Positions 36,321 through 45,316 are shown, counted from the stretch's first letter. The stretch is 51,738 bases of DNA from Acidobacteriota bacterium (GCA_003225005.1 QIAN01000213.1:1-51738); one strand, 5' to 3'. Numbers and translations: made by a program. Notes: generated by a model from the letters alone, not told the origin.

Positions 36321-37673
36321 ATGAAGAAAAGCACATATTCGCGACGCAAGTTTCTGGGAATCAGCGCCGCCGCCGCGGGCGCATCTCTTGCCCCCAAGTC
36401 TATCCTACTCACTCCGGAGCCGCTTCTGGCCTCGGCGCGTCCGGCGCCCGCCAGTGACCGGCTTCGCTTCGGAATGATCGGAATCGGCATGCAGGGTTCT
36501 GGTCTGCTCACCGAGTCCATCACGTTACCCGGCGTCGAGTGTGCCGCTGCATGCGATCTATATGACGGTCGGCACACGTTGGCGAAAGAAATTGTGAGGC
36601 CCGATCTTCCGGTCACTCGTCGATACCAGGAACTGCTGGCGGACAAGAATATCGACTGCATCGTGGCTGCAGTTCCCGATCACTGGCACAAGCAAGTCGT
36701 CGTAGACGCAGTTTCCGCGGGGAAAGATATTTACTGCGAGAAGCCCATGTCCCACAGTGCCGCTGACGGTGTAGCCATGGTCGAAGCCGCGAAAAGGACT
36801 GGACGCATTGTGCAGATCGGTTCGCAACGCGTCAGTTCGCTCGTCTGTAAAAAGGCGAAAGAGATGGTCGCGCAAGGGATGTTGGGCGACCTGATGATGG
36901 TGGAAGGCTGGCTGGGGCGCAACGACCCCACCGGCGCATGGGAATATCCTCCGCCGACCGATCTTTCCCCCCAGACTCTTGATTGGGATACATGGCAAGG
37001 CAACGTTGCTAAGAGGCCATTCGATCCCTACATTTTTGCCCGCTGGCGCTGCTGGAAGGAATACGGTACGGGCGTTGCTGGCGATCTCCTGGTCCACTTG
37101 GTCAGCGGCATGATGTTCATACTGAACATGAATGACGCTCCGCAGCAGGCTATGTCCCTGGGCGGTATTTTGCGGTTCAAAGACGGACGGAACATGCCTG
37201 ACGTCCATGCCACGTTATTCAAGTATGGCGAAATTCCCGTCTACATGCGGCTCAATCTGGGCACCGACATGCCTGAGACCTACCGCTTCCAGGGCTCCAA
37301 GGGAATTCTGGAAGTAACCGAGTTCGGTCTCAGCTACACTCCGCAAACCGGCAAAGATTCAGGGCCGAGCTATTACGACAGCGGATTCCCCCACGAGATG
37401 CGTGCCGCCTATGAAAAAAAGTGGCATGAAGAGAACGATCCGAAGCTGGGCCAGGAGCCGATGTTGGAAGCGATGACATTCCATGGACCGGACTTCGATG
37501 ACATGAAACCGCACCTGTGGAATTTTTTCGAGGCCGTACGTTCGCGCAAACCCGTCGTCGAAGACGCGGTGTTCGGCCATCACGCGGCCTTGGCTTGCCA
37601 CATGGCTAATGAGTCATATTTTCGCAAGACCGCCGTATCTTGGGACCAGGCTTCCAAGAGCATCAAGAGCTGA
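36321..37673 (+). CDS. Tat-exported Gfo/Idh/MocA family oxidoreductase
   Basis: A 450-residue protein with an AGGAG Shine-Dalgarno before the ATG at 36321. It has a twin-arginine signal (SRRKFLGISAAAAGASL), so it is folded with cofactor before export. The NAD(P)-binding Rossmann part (about 50-170) shows FGMIGIGMQGSGLL, VAAVPDHWHKQVV and the catalytic-region EKPMSHS. The C-terminal alpha/beta domain (about 180-440) contains GDLLVHLVSGMMFILN, the His region of the active site. This family oxidises or reduces sugar C3 or other carbons. It pairs with the DUF1080 gene. No clear terminator follows; only the short inverted repeats near 37,686-37,721 are seen. Confidence 0.9.
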   Translation: MKKSTYSRRKFLGISAAAAGASLAPKSILLTPEPLLASARPAPASDRLRFGMIGIGMQGSGLLTESITLPGVECAAACDLYDGRHTLAKEIVRPDLPVTRRYQELLADKNIDCIVAAVPDHWHKQVVVDAVSAGKDIYCEKPMSHSAADGVAMVEAAKRTGRIVQIGSQRVSSLVCKKAKEMVAQGMLGDLMMVEGWLGRNDPTGAWEYPPPTDLSPQTLDWDTWQGNVAKRPFDPYIFARWRCWKEYGTGVAGDLLVHLVSGMMFILNMNDAPQQAMSLGGILRFKDGRNMPDVHATLFKYGEIPVYMRLNLGTDMPETYRFQGSKGILEVTEFGLSYTPQTGKDSGPSYYDSGFPHEMRAAYEKKWHEENDPKLGQEPMLEAMTFHGPDFDDMKPHLWNFFEAVRSRKPVVEDAVFGHHAALACHMANESYFRKTAVSWDQASKSIKS

Positions 37674-37685
37674 GCTCGGCGTGAT

Positions 37686-37721
37686 AAAGGAAGTTCCTTT
37701 TCCGGTGGAGGTTCCACCTCC
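37686..37721. repeat. Two adjacent short inverted repeats
   Basis: The palindrome AAAGGAAGTTCCTTT (37686-37700) is followed by GGAGGT-TCC-ACCTCC (37707-37721). They lie 13 bases after the stop of the oxidoreductase gene. There is no U-tract, so a Rho-independent terminator is only weakly supported. The remaining intergenic sequence to 37936 holds no gene. Confidence 0.4.
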
Positions 37722-37936
37722 TCGGTGGGATTCCTTGCCAGGGTGCGGCGTAGGGAGAGCCCCGCCGCCCGGAGGAAAGGAAAACGCGAACTGTTAGTCC
37801 GTTCGTAAGCCCCCGAGGGTTACCGAAGTTTCCACGAAAGTCTCCAAATCATTGTTTCTAAATGTATTAGCTGCTACTTATTGATATTTAGGCGGCTTCG
37901 CAACAGAGGCTGGCCGGAATCTGATTAGCAGCTAAA

Positions 37937-40696
37937 ATGTCTGCCCATTCACACTCGTGGAAACCTCTGTCCGCAGGGGCGAAAGCTTTCATTGGCCTGG
38001 TCGTTTTCGCGGGCACGGCAACGCTTCTTTACGGGGCAATCCACCAAAGCAGCAAAAATATCGCGGAGTTCATTTGTTACCTCGGCATTGCAATCCTGGC
38101 CTCCAGGCTCAAGGTCACTCTGCCCGGCATTACGGGCACCCTCTCGGTGAGTTTCCTCTTTATCTTGGTCGGTATCCTGGAACTCAGCTTTTCCGAAACC
38201 CTGATCCTGGGAGCGGTCTCTATGCTGGCGCAGTGCCTGTATCCCGACCGCCCTAAGGCGATCCAGGTAACCTTTAATATCTGCGCGGGTTCTGTGTCCA
38301 CCGCGTTAGCGTATGTGGTTTATCACGATCCTCTGTCTAACATTCTCCTCGACAACCACGCGCTGTTGCTGTTGGTGGCAGCTTCGACCTACTTCATAGC
38401 CAATGCGGGCTCCATTGCCGCTGTCATTTCGCTTACGGAACGAAGGGCACTCAAAAAGATCCTGGTGGATTGCTATTTCTGGTCCTTCCCTTACTATTTG
38501 GTGGGCGCCGGGGTGGCCGGAGCCATCGCCTGGTTCAATCACACTTTCAACTGGGAAACCTCTCTGCTCCTGGTTCCGGTTGTCTATCTCATCTATCGAT
38601 CCTACCGTTTGTATTTGGGCAAACTGGAAGACGAAAAGCGGCACGTCGAGGAGATGGCAAACCTACATCTTCGAACCATCGAGGCCTTGGCCCTCGCCAT
38701 TGAAGCGAAGGACCAGACCACACATGATCACCTGCAACGCGTCCGCGTTTATGCCATTGAAGTCGCGAAAGAATTAGGCATGGAAGGTTCGGAGCTGGAA
38801 GCTCTGCATGCCGCAGCCCTGTTGCACGACATTGGCAAGCTCGCCGTACCGGAGCACATTATCTCGAAGCCCGGCCGACTTACCCCGGAAGAGTTCGAGA
38901 AGATGAAGATTCATACCCTGGTGGGCGCGGAAATCCTGGAGCGGGTTCGTTTTCCCTATCCGGTTGTGCCTATCGTGCGGGCTCACCACGAAAAGTGGGA
39001 TGGAACCGGATACCCAATGGGACTGAAAGCCACGGAGATTCCGTTGGGCGCGCGCATTCTCTCCGCAGTGGACTACCTGGATGCTCTAGCTTCGGACCGC
39101 CAGTACCGGCGGGCGCTGCCCCTGCAGGAAGTAATGCAGCAGCTCTCAGCGGAGTCAGGCAAGGCGTTTGACCCGAAAGTGGTTCAGGTTCTTGAGAAAC
39201 GCTACCGGCATCTGGAAAACTTAGCTCTGGCCAGGTCCAGTAACGACGTGAACTCGCCCCTCTCGACGGAGATCAGAATTGAGCGGGGGCCTGCTCCCGA
39301 CGCCGGATTCGAAAAGGTGGCGCAGGATTCTACCGGGCAGGAAACCACATTTCTTTCTTCCATTGCCGCAGCCCGGCAGGAAGCGCAATCACTGTTTGAA
39401 CTAAGCCAGGATTTGGGCGCATCGCTCAGCTTGGGGGAGACACTGTCCGTGTTCTCCGTGAAGCTAAAGCCCATGGTGCCTTACGATGCGATTGCAATCT
39501 ACATTCTCCGCAACGACGAGTTGATCCCCGAGTACGTAAATGGCGACAACTACCGCCTGTTTTCTTCTTTGCGCATCCCACTCGGACAAGGGCTCTCTGG
39601 ATGGGTAGCACAAAACCGAAAGCCGATTGTGAACGGGAACCCATCGGTTGAGCCGGGATATTTGAATGATCCCACGAAATTTAGCACTCTGAGCTCGGCT
39701 CTGGCAGTGCCTCTTGAAGGAGTGGCCGGGATCATCGGAGTGCTTGCTCTTTACCGCGGGGAACGTGATGCATTTACCACCGATCATCTGCGCATCCTTT
39801 TAGCCGTGAGCAGCAAGATGGCGCTGTCCATCGAGAACGCACTCAAATATCAGCAAGCCGAAAGCTCGGCGACCACGGATTATCTGACCGGGCTGCCCAA
39901 CGCACGGTCTTTGTTCCTCGAGCTGGATCGTGAACTGGCTCGCTGCAAGCGCGATCAGTCCTCATTGATCGTGATGGTTTCCGATCTCGATGGTTTCAAG
40001 CAGGTGAACGATCGTTTTGGCCATCTCGAGGGGAATCGGGTTTTACGGCTTTATGCCCAGGCGCTAAAAGAAAGTTGCCGCCAGTACGACTACGTGGCGC
40101 GCATGGGCGGAGATGAATTCGTGGTCGTTGCCCCGGGACTGGCCCCAGACGCGGCTGCCAAGAAGGGCGAACAGATGCGAGCATTGGCTAAGCAGGCGGG
40201 CTTCGAAATCTGCGCGGAAGACATTCTCTCCCTTAGCGTCGGCCAGGCCATGTATCCCGACGACGGGACAGATGCGGAACAGCTCCTGGCGCAAGCCGAC
40301 CGCCGCATGTACATCGAGAAGCAGAAACACCCCTCCCGAAAAGATCGCCGGCTGCACGCCCGCATGAAATGCCGGGTCACGATCGAATTGCATCCCGAGA
40401 CCGGTGGCGGACAGATGTTAGGCAACTTGACCGATCTCAGCATGGGTGGCTGCTATGTGGAAACCACTGCGATCCTCACCCCGGGCACTAAAATCAAGCT
40501 AGTTTTTTCGCTTGAGGATGGCAATCTGGATGCCGAGGGATACGTCGCCAGAATGGACCCCGGATCGGGCATAGCTGTGCAGTTCAAAGAACTGAATCGC
40601 GAGGCCAAGGAAAAGATGTACCGAATTCTGGAGCACGTCCAGAAGACGAATACGTTTTACAACAATCGCTACTTCGAAAACCTGCTCAAACGCTGA
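37937..40696 (+). CDS. Multi-domain c-di-GMP protein: membrane sensor, HD-GYP, GAF, GGDEF, PilZ
   Basis: A 919-residue protein. Residues 1-225 hold about seven membrane helices. HD-GYP follows (about 240-425) with HD at 297-298 (LLHDIGKLAVPE), a second metal-site His (IHTLVG) and HHEKWDGTGYP at 350-360, so a phosphodiesterase is likely active. A GAF domain (about 485-635) has IPLGQGLSGWVA. GGDEF (about 640-800) has the intact motif GGDEF (724-728), the substrate motif SDLDGFKQVND and an inhibitory RxxD at 715-718, so it should synthesise c-di-GMP with product inhibition. PilZ (about 803-905) has RRLHAR and DLSMGG, so it can bind c-di-GMP. One chain thus makes, breaks and senses the messenger. 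Confidence 0.93.
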   Translation: MSAHSHSWKPLSAGAKAFIGLVVFAGTATLLYGAIHQSSKNIAEFICYLGIAILASRLKVTLPGITGTLSVSFLFILVGILELSFSETLILGAVSMLAQCLYPDRPKAIQVTFNICAGSVSTALAYVVYHDPLSNILLDNHALLLLVAASTYFIANAGSIAAVISLTERRALKKILVDCYFWSFPYYLVGAGVAGAIAWFNHTFNWETSLLLVPVVYLIYRSYRLYLGKLEDEKRHVEEMANLHLRTIEALALAIEAKDQTTHDHLQRVRVYAIEVAKELGMEGSELEALHAAALLHDIGKLAVPEHIISKPGRLTPEEFEKMKIHTLVGAEILERVRFPYPVVPIVRAHHEKWDGTGYPMGLKATEIPLGARILSAVDYLDALASDRQYRRALPLQEVMQQLSAESGKAFDPKVVQVLEKRYRHLENLALARSSNDVNSPLSTEIRIERGPAPDAGFEKVAQDSTGQETTFLSSIAAARQEAQSLFELSQDLGASLSLGETLSVFSVKLKPMVPYDAIAIYILRNDELIPEYVNGDNYRLFSSLRIPLGQGLSGWVAQNRKPIVNGNPSVEPGYLNDPTKFSTLSSALAVPLEGVAGIIGVLALYRGERDAFTTDHLRILLAVSSKMALSIENALKYQQAESSATTDYLTGLPNARSLFLELDRELARCKRDQSSLIVMVSDLDGFKQVNDRFGHLEGNRVLRLYAQALKESCRQYDYVARMGGDEFVVVAPGLAPDAAAKKGEQMRALAKQAGFEICAEDILSLSVGQAMYPDDGTDAEQLLAQADRRMYIEKQKHPSRKDRRLHARMKCRVTIELHPETGGGQMLGNLTDLSMGGCYVETTAILTPGTKIKLVFSLEDGNLDAEGYVARMDPGSGIAVQFKELNREAKEKMYRILEHVQKTNTFYNNRYFENLLKR

Positions 40697-40746
40697 CCCA
40701 CCAGCCACAGAATTCCGCCAAGATTTCCGGTCCAGCTCGCGCCCCG

Positions 40747-41772
40747 GTGGCTAAATCGTTGCAGAAGTCGACACAACCTTGCCGACACCTTGCCGACGCG
40801 CTCTTGAAGGCCAGTTCTTTGGGCCTTACACTTGAGGGAGTGCACGTTCACTCCCATGGCGAGCGTGGTCCGGGCAGGGTCCTGAAAGTATCGCTGGCCG
40901 TCACCCTGGCCTATATTGTGCTGCTCGTAGTTGCCGGCATGCGCGCCCACTCATTGGCGCTACTCTCCGAAGCCGGGCACAACCTGTCGGATTTTCTGGC
41001 TCTCCTGCTTTCGCTGGTTGCAGTCTATTTGCAATCGCGGCCGCCCAGCGCTACCAAGACTTACGGATACCATCGCGCCGGAGTGCTGGTCGCCCTGGTC
41101 AATGCCGTCTCGCTGGTAGCGGTTTCGTCCCTTGTCTTCTACGAGGCTTTCCGGCGGATTCAGCATCCGGAGCAGGTTCGCGCGGGCATCATGGTGGCAG
41201 TTGCTGCGGCAGGCGTGGTCATAAACGGAGTGATTGCCCTGCTGCTCTATCGTTCCGGAGGCGATATCAACATTCGCAGCGCCCTGTTGCACGAAGTGGG
41301 CGACACGATTTCGACCGCCGCGGTAATCGCCGGAGGCTGGGCCATTATGAGCACGGGCCATTACTGGATCGACTCCGCGCTGTCGTTCGGAATTGGCGCG
41401 CTGATTTTGTGGTCAGGTTTCGGCATCGTTCGCGAAACTCTTAATATCTTGCTCGAGGGCACGCCCCGCGGCGTGAAGCTTGAACTGGTCGAGACCGCCA
41501 TGCGCTCCATCGACGGCGTCAACGACGTGCACGACCTTCACTGTTGGAGCATCGGCTCTGAAACTCGCGCCCTCTCGTGCCACATCTCGATTGCCGACAT
41601 TCCCCCCTCGGTGAGCGAGCGCATCCTGCGGGATGTAAAGGAATGCTTGCATCGAGACTTCCGCATCGACCACACCACGATTCAGTTTGAACATGCGGTG
41701 TGTGAAGTGGCCCACGGATGTGTTATCCCAGTGGGGGAGAGCGAACAGGAACACCACCAGCAAGGTCGCTGA
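40747..41772 (+). CDS. Cation diffusion facilitator (CzcD/ZitB type) metal exporter
   Basis: A protein of 341 residues that starts with GTG at 40747, 50 bases after the c-di-GMP protein. Six membrane helices (about 45-260) are visible. The metal-site pairs appear as EAGHNLSDFLAL in helix 2 (H and D) and LLHEVGDTISTAA in helix 5 (H and D), the CDF H/D set for Zn, Co or Cd. A His-rich start (HVHSHGE) may bind metal. The C-terminal cytosolic domain (about 265-341) has DVHDLHCWSIGSE and IDHTTIQFEH, as in bacterial ZitB/CzcD. It would work as a proton-coupled antiporter in the inner membrane. Confidence 0.9.
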   Translation: MAKSLQKSTQPCRHLADALLKASSLGLTLEGVHVHSHGERGPGRVLKVSLAVTLAYIVLLVVAGMRAHSLALLSEAGHNLSDFLALLLSLVAVYLQSRPPSATKTYGYHRAGVLVALVNAVSLVAVSSLVFYEAFRRIQHPEQVRAGIMVAVAAAGVVINGVIALLLYRSGGDINIRSALLHEVGDTISTAAVIAGGWAIMSTGHYWIDSALSFGIGALILWSGFGIVRETLNILLEGTPRGVKLELVETAMRSIDGVNDVHDLHCWSIGSETRALSCHISIADIPPSVSERILRDVKECLHRDFRIDHTTIQFEHAVCEVAHGCVIPVGESEQEHHQQGR

Positions 41773-41789
41773 ACCGTTCTTTACCTGTT

Positions 41790-43598
41790 TCAAGCTTTCT
41801 TGTCCGTAGGTTGCGACGCATAAATTTCCCGCACTCGCTCAATCGTATCCGCGTCCTCCGCAGACTTGTCCGGCCGCAGGCGCACGATGCGCGGAAACCG
41901 CAACGCGAAACCACTGTCATGCCGGTCCGACTGCATCATGTTGTTGAATGCCACCTGCAGCACAATCTTCGGTTCGACCAGGCGGTGAAAGCCTTGATCT
42001 TCAGTCGTGTGCTCGAGAAACCACTGCGTCATCTCGGAAATCTCGGCGTCGGTTAGTCCCGAATAAGCCTTGCCGATGTTGACCAGGCGCTCCCCATCCC
42101 AGACGCCAAACGTGTAGTCGCTGAGCACACCGATGCGTTTTCCGTGTCCGTACTCGACAGCAGTCACGACCACGTCGAGCGTCGCCAGTTCACGCTTCAT
42201 CTTCAACCAAGATTTGCCACGCTTACCCGGGGTGTAAGGCGAGGTCAGATCTTTGATCATCAGTCCTTCATTACCCCGCGCCTGTGCAGCCGTGAAAAGC
42301 TCTTCGAGCTGTTCCGGTGAAGACGTGCGAAATGCCGGCGCGCGAATGACACTGGCCACCTTGACCTCTTCTGCCTGGGTCTCGAGCTCAAAGCTTAGGT
42401 TGCCTTGTCCTTCTGCGGTTTCGGATTTTCTCGGCGACTCTGTGGCTCTGTGGTAAATTCCCGTATTCCCCGCCAGCAATTCATCCAGAATCCCGGCTCG
42501 CTCCTCGAGAGGGCGATCAATCAATAGTTCGCCGCCGGCGTATAGAACATCGAATGCCAGATAAGCGACCGGAGTCTCCCGCAGCATTTTCGCGCTAACT
42601 TTCTTCCGACCTAACCGTTGCTGCAAGGCGCTGAACGGTCGCGCCCGTCCCAGATTCATGGCCTTGGACTCGCCGGCATCAGTGCTTGGGCCGTCCACTA
42701 TTTCCTGCGTCTGATCCAGTTCGGCAGGATATTCCCAGGCCACAATTTCGCCGTCCAGAATCGCATCCGGCGGCAACCCCGCCAGCGCGCTGGGCAATTC
42801 CGGAAACGATTCCGTGATCTCATCGCGTGTGCGGGAAAAGAATTTCACCTCGCCCTCTGAAACGTGCGCCTGTGCCCGGATGCCGTCGTACTTATCCTCC
42901 ACCGCCGCCGCGGGAAAATAACTCAGCCCTTCCCCCGCAGACTCAACTGGGCTCGCCAGCATGAAGCCCAAAGGATGGAACAGTCGCATCTTCGCGTTGG
43001 CAAGCCGCCCCGCTGCCGCCAATTTTAGAGTCTCGCCAATGTCCCCCAGCAGCATGTTCGCACGCTGCACTTGCTTGAGCGTGACGCCGTAAGCTTTGGC
43101 CATTGCCTCTTCGACCAGGCTTTCCTTCAGACCAATGCGCAGATCGCCAGTCATGATCTTCACTATGTACTTGGCTTCCAATGGCGTTGCGCGCCTAAGC
43201 AAATCGCGCAACAGCGCAGACTTTGCCGACGCTCCTCGCGTCCCCGCGATCTGGCGGAAGGCAGCATCCACCTCCAAGACGCTGAGGCCCTGGCCATCTT
43301 TTTCTGGAAGTACCTCCCCCGCCGCGGCTCCCAGGTCGCCTAGCCGACGGTACACGGCAGTTAGCGTGGCGTCATCTTTTTTTTCGGCCAGCTCCCCCAG
43401 CAGTCGCCACAGAAGCGATCCGCCGACCTGCAGCGTTGCTTCCTCCCAAACCGGAAACGGCCGACCTGACAAAAATATCGCCGAGATTTCAGCCTCCCGG
43501 TGCGTACGCGACTTCAGATAGTCGGCGACAATGGCGATCTTGTGCAATTTCTTGGAGGTGCCCGCGATCGCTTCGCAGGCGGATGCCAGATGTCTCAT
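41790..43598 (-). CDS. ATP-dependent DNA ligase (LigB/archaeal-type)
   Basis: A 602-residue ligase. The start has AAGG eight bases before the ATG at 43598. The N-terminal DNA-binding domain (about 1-215) is complete, then the adenylation domain with the nucleotide Lys at 236 in EDKYDGIRA, followed by LDGEIVAWE, YLAFDVLY, EGLMIKDL and KSWLKMKR, and the OB-fold C-terminus with RFPRIVRLRPDK. All six ligase motifs appear present. Between motifs IIIa and IV the variable stretch about 380-396 (IYHRATESPRKSETAE) is encoded by DNA that matches the dispersed CTCTGTGG-type repeat (42411-42460). The frame is kept, so the gene is probably functional. Confidence 0.93.
   Translation of the reverse strand: MRHLASACEAIAGTSKKLHKIAIVADYLKSRTHREAEISAIFLSGRPFPVWEEATLQVGGSLLWRLLGELAEKKDDATLTAVYRRLGDLGAAAGEVLPEKDGQGLSVLEVDAAFRQIAGTRGASAKSALLRDLLRRATPLEAKYIVKIMTGDLRIGLKESLVEEAMAKAYGVTLKQVQRANMLLGDIGETLKLAAAGRLANAKMRLFHPLGFMLASPVESAGEGLSYFPAAAVEDKYDGIRAQAHVSEGEVKFFSRTRDEITESFPELPSALAGLPPDAILDGEIVAWEYPAELDQTQEIVDGPSTDAGESKAMNLGRARPFSALQQRLGRKKVSAKMLRETPVAYLAFDVLYAGGELLIDRPLEERAGILDELLAGNTGIYHRATESPRKSETAEGQGNLSFELETQAEEVKVASVIRAPAFRTSSPEQLEELFTAAQARGNEGLMIKDLTSPYTPGKRGKSWLKMKRELATLDVVVTAVEYGHGKRIGVLSDYTFGVWDGERLVNIGKAYSGLTDAEISEMTQWFLEHTTEDQGFHRLVEPKIVLQVAFNNMMQSDRHDSGFALRFPRIVRLRPDKSAEDADTIERVREIYASQPTDKKA
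42411..42460. repeat. CTCTGTGG-type dispersed repeat, in frame inside the ligase gene
   Basis: On the plus strand the stretch reads TTCTGCGG, then TTTTCTCGGCGACTCTGTGG and CTCTGTGGTAAATT. This resembles the CTCTGTGG repeat seen elsewhere in this window, with two tandem CTCTGTGG units at its end. It lies in the ligase coding region on the opposite strand. The repeat identity is judged by eye. Confidence 0.55.
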
Positions 43599-43830
43599 CT
43601 CACACCCTTATCCATGCTTTCTCCCGCGACTCCGCCGCTTGTCGCCTGCAAAAGTAGCGAAGAGGTCCGCACAGCCAGAGGCTACACCGAAAACAGAACA
43701 GATGAGGTTTGTCCCCACGGAAGGCGGTTGACAAGCCTCATGGATTTGTCGTCGATTTGGAGTGGCGATTTTACAGTCTTTTTAGGCGTCTCCCAGGCCC
43801 TCACGATGAGGCTAAATTCAATCGTTCCGG

Positions 43831-44418
43831 ATGAAAAGCCGAGCACTACTCTACCCCGGTATCGTCGAGAAAGTGATGAAGCCGCGCGATCCGCGAGACC
43901 CTGAAAAAGCCCAGGTCGTCGTGGATGGAGCAGACCGTCTATATCGTGAAATTCGCATCGATAACACCCTGAACGACGCGAACAGTCAAGAGGTCGCGCT
44001 CCAACCGGGTGCGCCCGTTGAGGTCACGGTCGCAGTCGATCCAGACTGTCAAGAAGTGAAGACAGCTCAGGAAACTCCCGTCGTCCGAGCCGGATTCCGC
44101 TCGGGTTCTCCTGTTCGAGAGGCACTACTTACAGCTGGCCTGTCAGCCGGGAGAGCCGGGAGAGCCCGGGAGAGCGACCAACACCCAGGCCGCTCGGCTC
44201 CCTGTGATACCCTATTACTTGGCGCTTTACCGCCTTTGGGAGCATCCAAATACCATGCGCTTCGTACGAAATTTCGTGCGGTTTCTGGTGGCCGTGCAGC
44301 TTCTTCCCGCACTCGAGAGTGGCGAAGAAACTCTGGTCGGCGGACAGGCCGTGCTCGAAGGCGTAATGATGCGTTCTCCGCATGCCTGGTCCATCGCTTG
44401 CCGCAAGCCATCAGGTGA
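43831..44418 (+). CDS. Small uncharacterised protein, C-terminal part doubtful
   Basis: The frame is 195 codons, but only the first 75 or so look like protein (SRALLYPGIVEKVMKPRD, then VDGADRLYREIRIDNTL and PGAPVEVTVAVDP), with hydrophobic and charged residues spaced like a small beta-rich fold. After that the frame is Arg/Gly/Ser rich and overlaps the DUF1385 gene in another frame. A lost stop by a one-base change near 44,055 is possible (a TGA exists one base off, in GAAGTGAAG). I do not recognise the family. The real gene probably ends near 44,060. Confidence 0.35.
   Translation: MKSRALLYPGIVEKVMKPRDPRDPEKAQVVVDGADRLYREIRIDNTLNDANSQEVALQPGAPVEVTVAVDPDCQEVKTAQETPVVRAGFRSGSPVREALLTAGLSAGRAGRARESDQHPGRSAPCDTLLLGALPPLGASKYHALRTKFRAVSGGRAASSRTREWRRNSGRRTGRARRRNDAFSACLVHRLPQAIR
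44145..44172. repeat. Short tandem repeat AGCCGGGAG
   Basis: Three copies of a 9-base unit, AGCCGGGAG (44145-44153 and 44154-44162), and a third copy of 10 bases with one extra C (44163-44172). The extra base changes the reading frame, so it is a candidate site of slippage. It lies upstream of the DUF1385 start. Confidence 0.7.
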
Positions 44419-45316
44419 AATGGCGACCCTCAGTGAGCCGCTGGACCGTCCTTCGGAAAAGCATAAATGGATGGCTTGGCCTGTTATTCGGGGGGTGATG
44501 ACGCTGGGTTATGCCATGAGCCTGGGCTACCGTGCCCTGCGCTTTTCGGCTAACGTCGCCCTCGAAGACATGATGCAGAACGATGCCCGTCCTGCTGAGG
44601 GCGGGGCCAAGACTGCCGAGCCCGGGCGGAGTTCAGCGGTTGCGAGATCGTCGCCGAGCCAGGGAAAAGCTGCCACGGTCGGCAGCTGGTTGGCAACTGC
44701 GAACATCATCATCTCAGTGGCATTCTTCATTTTCATGTACAAGTATCTGCCGTTGCTGGCTGCCACTCAGCTTAAGAAATGGGACCCTGCTCTCGGCGGC
44801 CACATCATGTTCAATCTGGTAGATGGCATTGTGCGCATTGCGCTCTTCCTGCTTTTCATCTGGGGAGTCTCTCTCTGGCCAGACATTCGTCGCGTCTACG
44901 AATACCACGGCGCCGAGCACAAAACAGTTTTCGCCTTCGAGAACGGCGATCCGCTTGAGACCGCGGCAGTGCAGAAGTATTCGACATTCCACCCTCGCTG
45001 CGGCACCAGTTTCCTGATGACGGTGATGCTCATCTCGATCGGCTTCTATATGCTGATTCCGGTCACAACCTTCTGGGCGCGATTTGCTGTGCGCGTTGCG
45101 TTCCTGCCCTTGATTGCCGGAGTGTCGTACGAGATCATCCGTTTCGCCGCCAAGCATCGCGGTTCTCTGTTCGCCCTTATGACCGCCCCCGGCCTTTGGC
45201 TCCAGCGCATCACCACCAAGCCTCCGTCTGATGAACAGGCGCAGTGCGCCATCGTGGCTCTCGACCATGCCATGGCTCTTGAGAAGGAACGCGGTGGCGA
45301 ATTGGTGATTGCCTAG
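44255..45316 (+). CDS. DUF1385 (YqhQ-like) membrane protein
   Basis: A 353-residue protein from the ATG at 44255; GGGAG lies about 11 bases upstream, and a GTG at 44204 is the alternative. The DUF1385 signature (PF07136) is plain: LVGGQAVLEGVMMRSPHAWS near the N-terminus, then RGVMTLGYAMSLG. Four or more membrane helices follow (SVAFFIFMYKYLPLL, GIVRIALFLLFIWGVSLW, FLMTVMLISIGFYMLI), with the conserved YEYHGAEHKTVFAFENG and FHPRCGTSFL. The biochemical function is not established. In this lineage the gene often sits before prfA-prmC, as it does here. Confidence 0.9.
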   Translation: MRFVRNFVRFLVAVQLLPALESGEETLVGGQAVLEGVMMRSPHAWSIACRKPSGEMATLSEPLDRPSEKHKWMAWPVIRGVMTLGYAMSLGYRALRFSANVALEDMMQNDARPAEGGAKTAEPGRSSAVARSSPSQGKAATVGSWLATANIIISVAFFIFMYKYLPLLAATQLKKWDPALGGHIMFNLVDGIVRIALFLLFIWGVSLWPDIRRVYEYHGAEHKTVFAFENGDPLETAAVQKYSTFHPRCGTSFLMTVMLISIGFYMLIPVTTFWARFAVRVAFLPLIAGVSYEIIRFAAKHRGSLFALMTAPGLWLQRITTKPPSDEQAQCAIVALDHAMALEKERGGELVIA

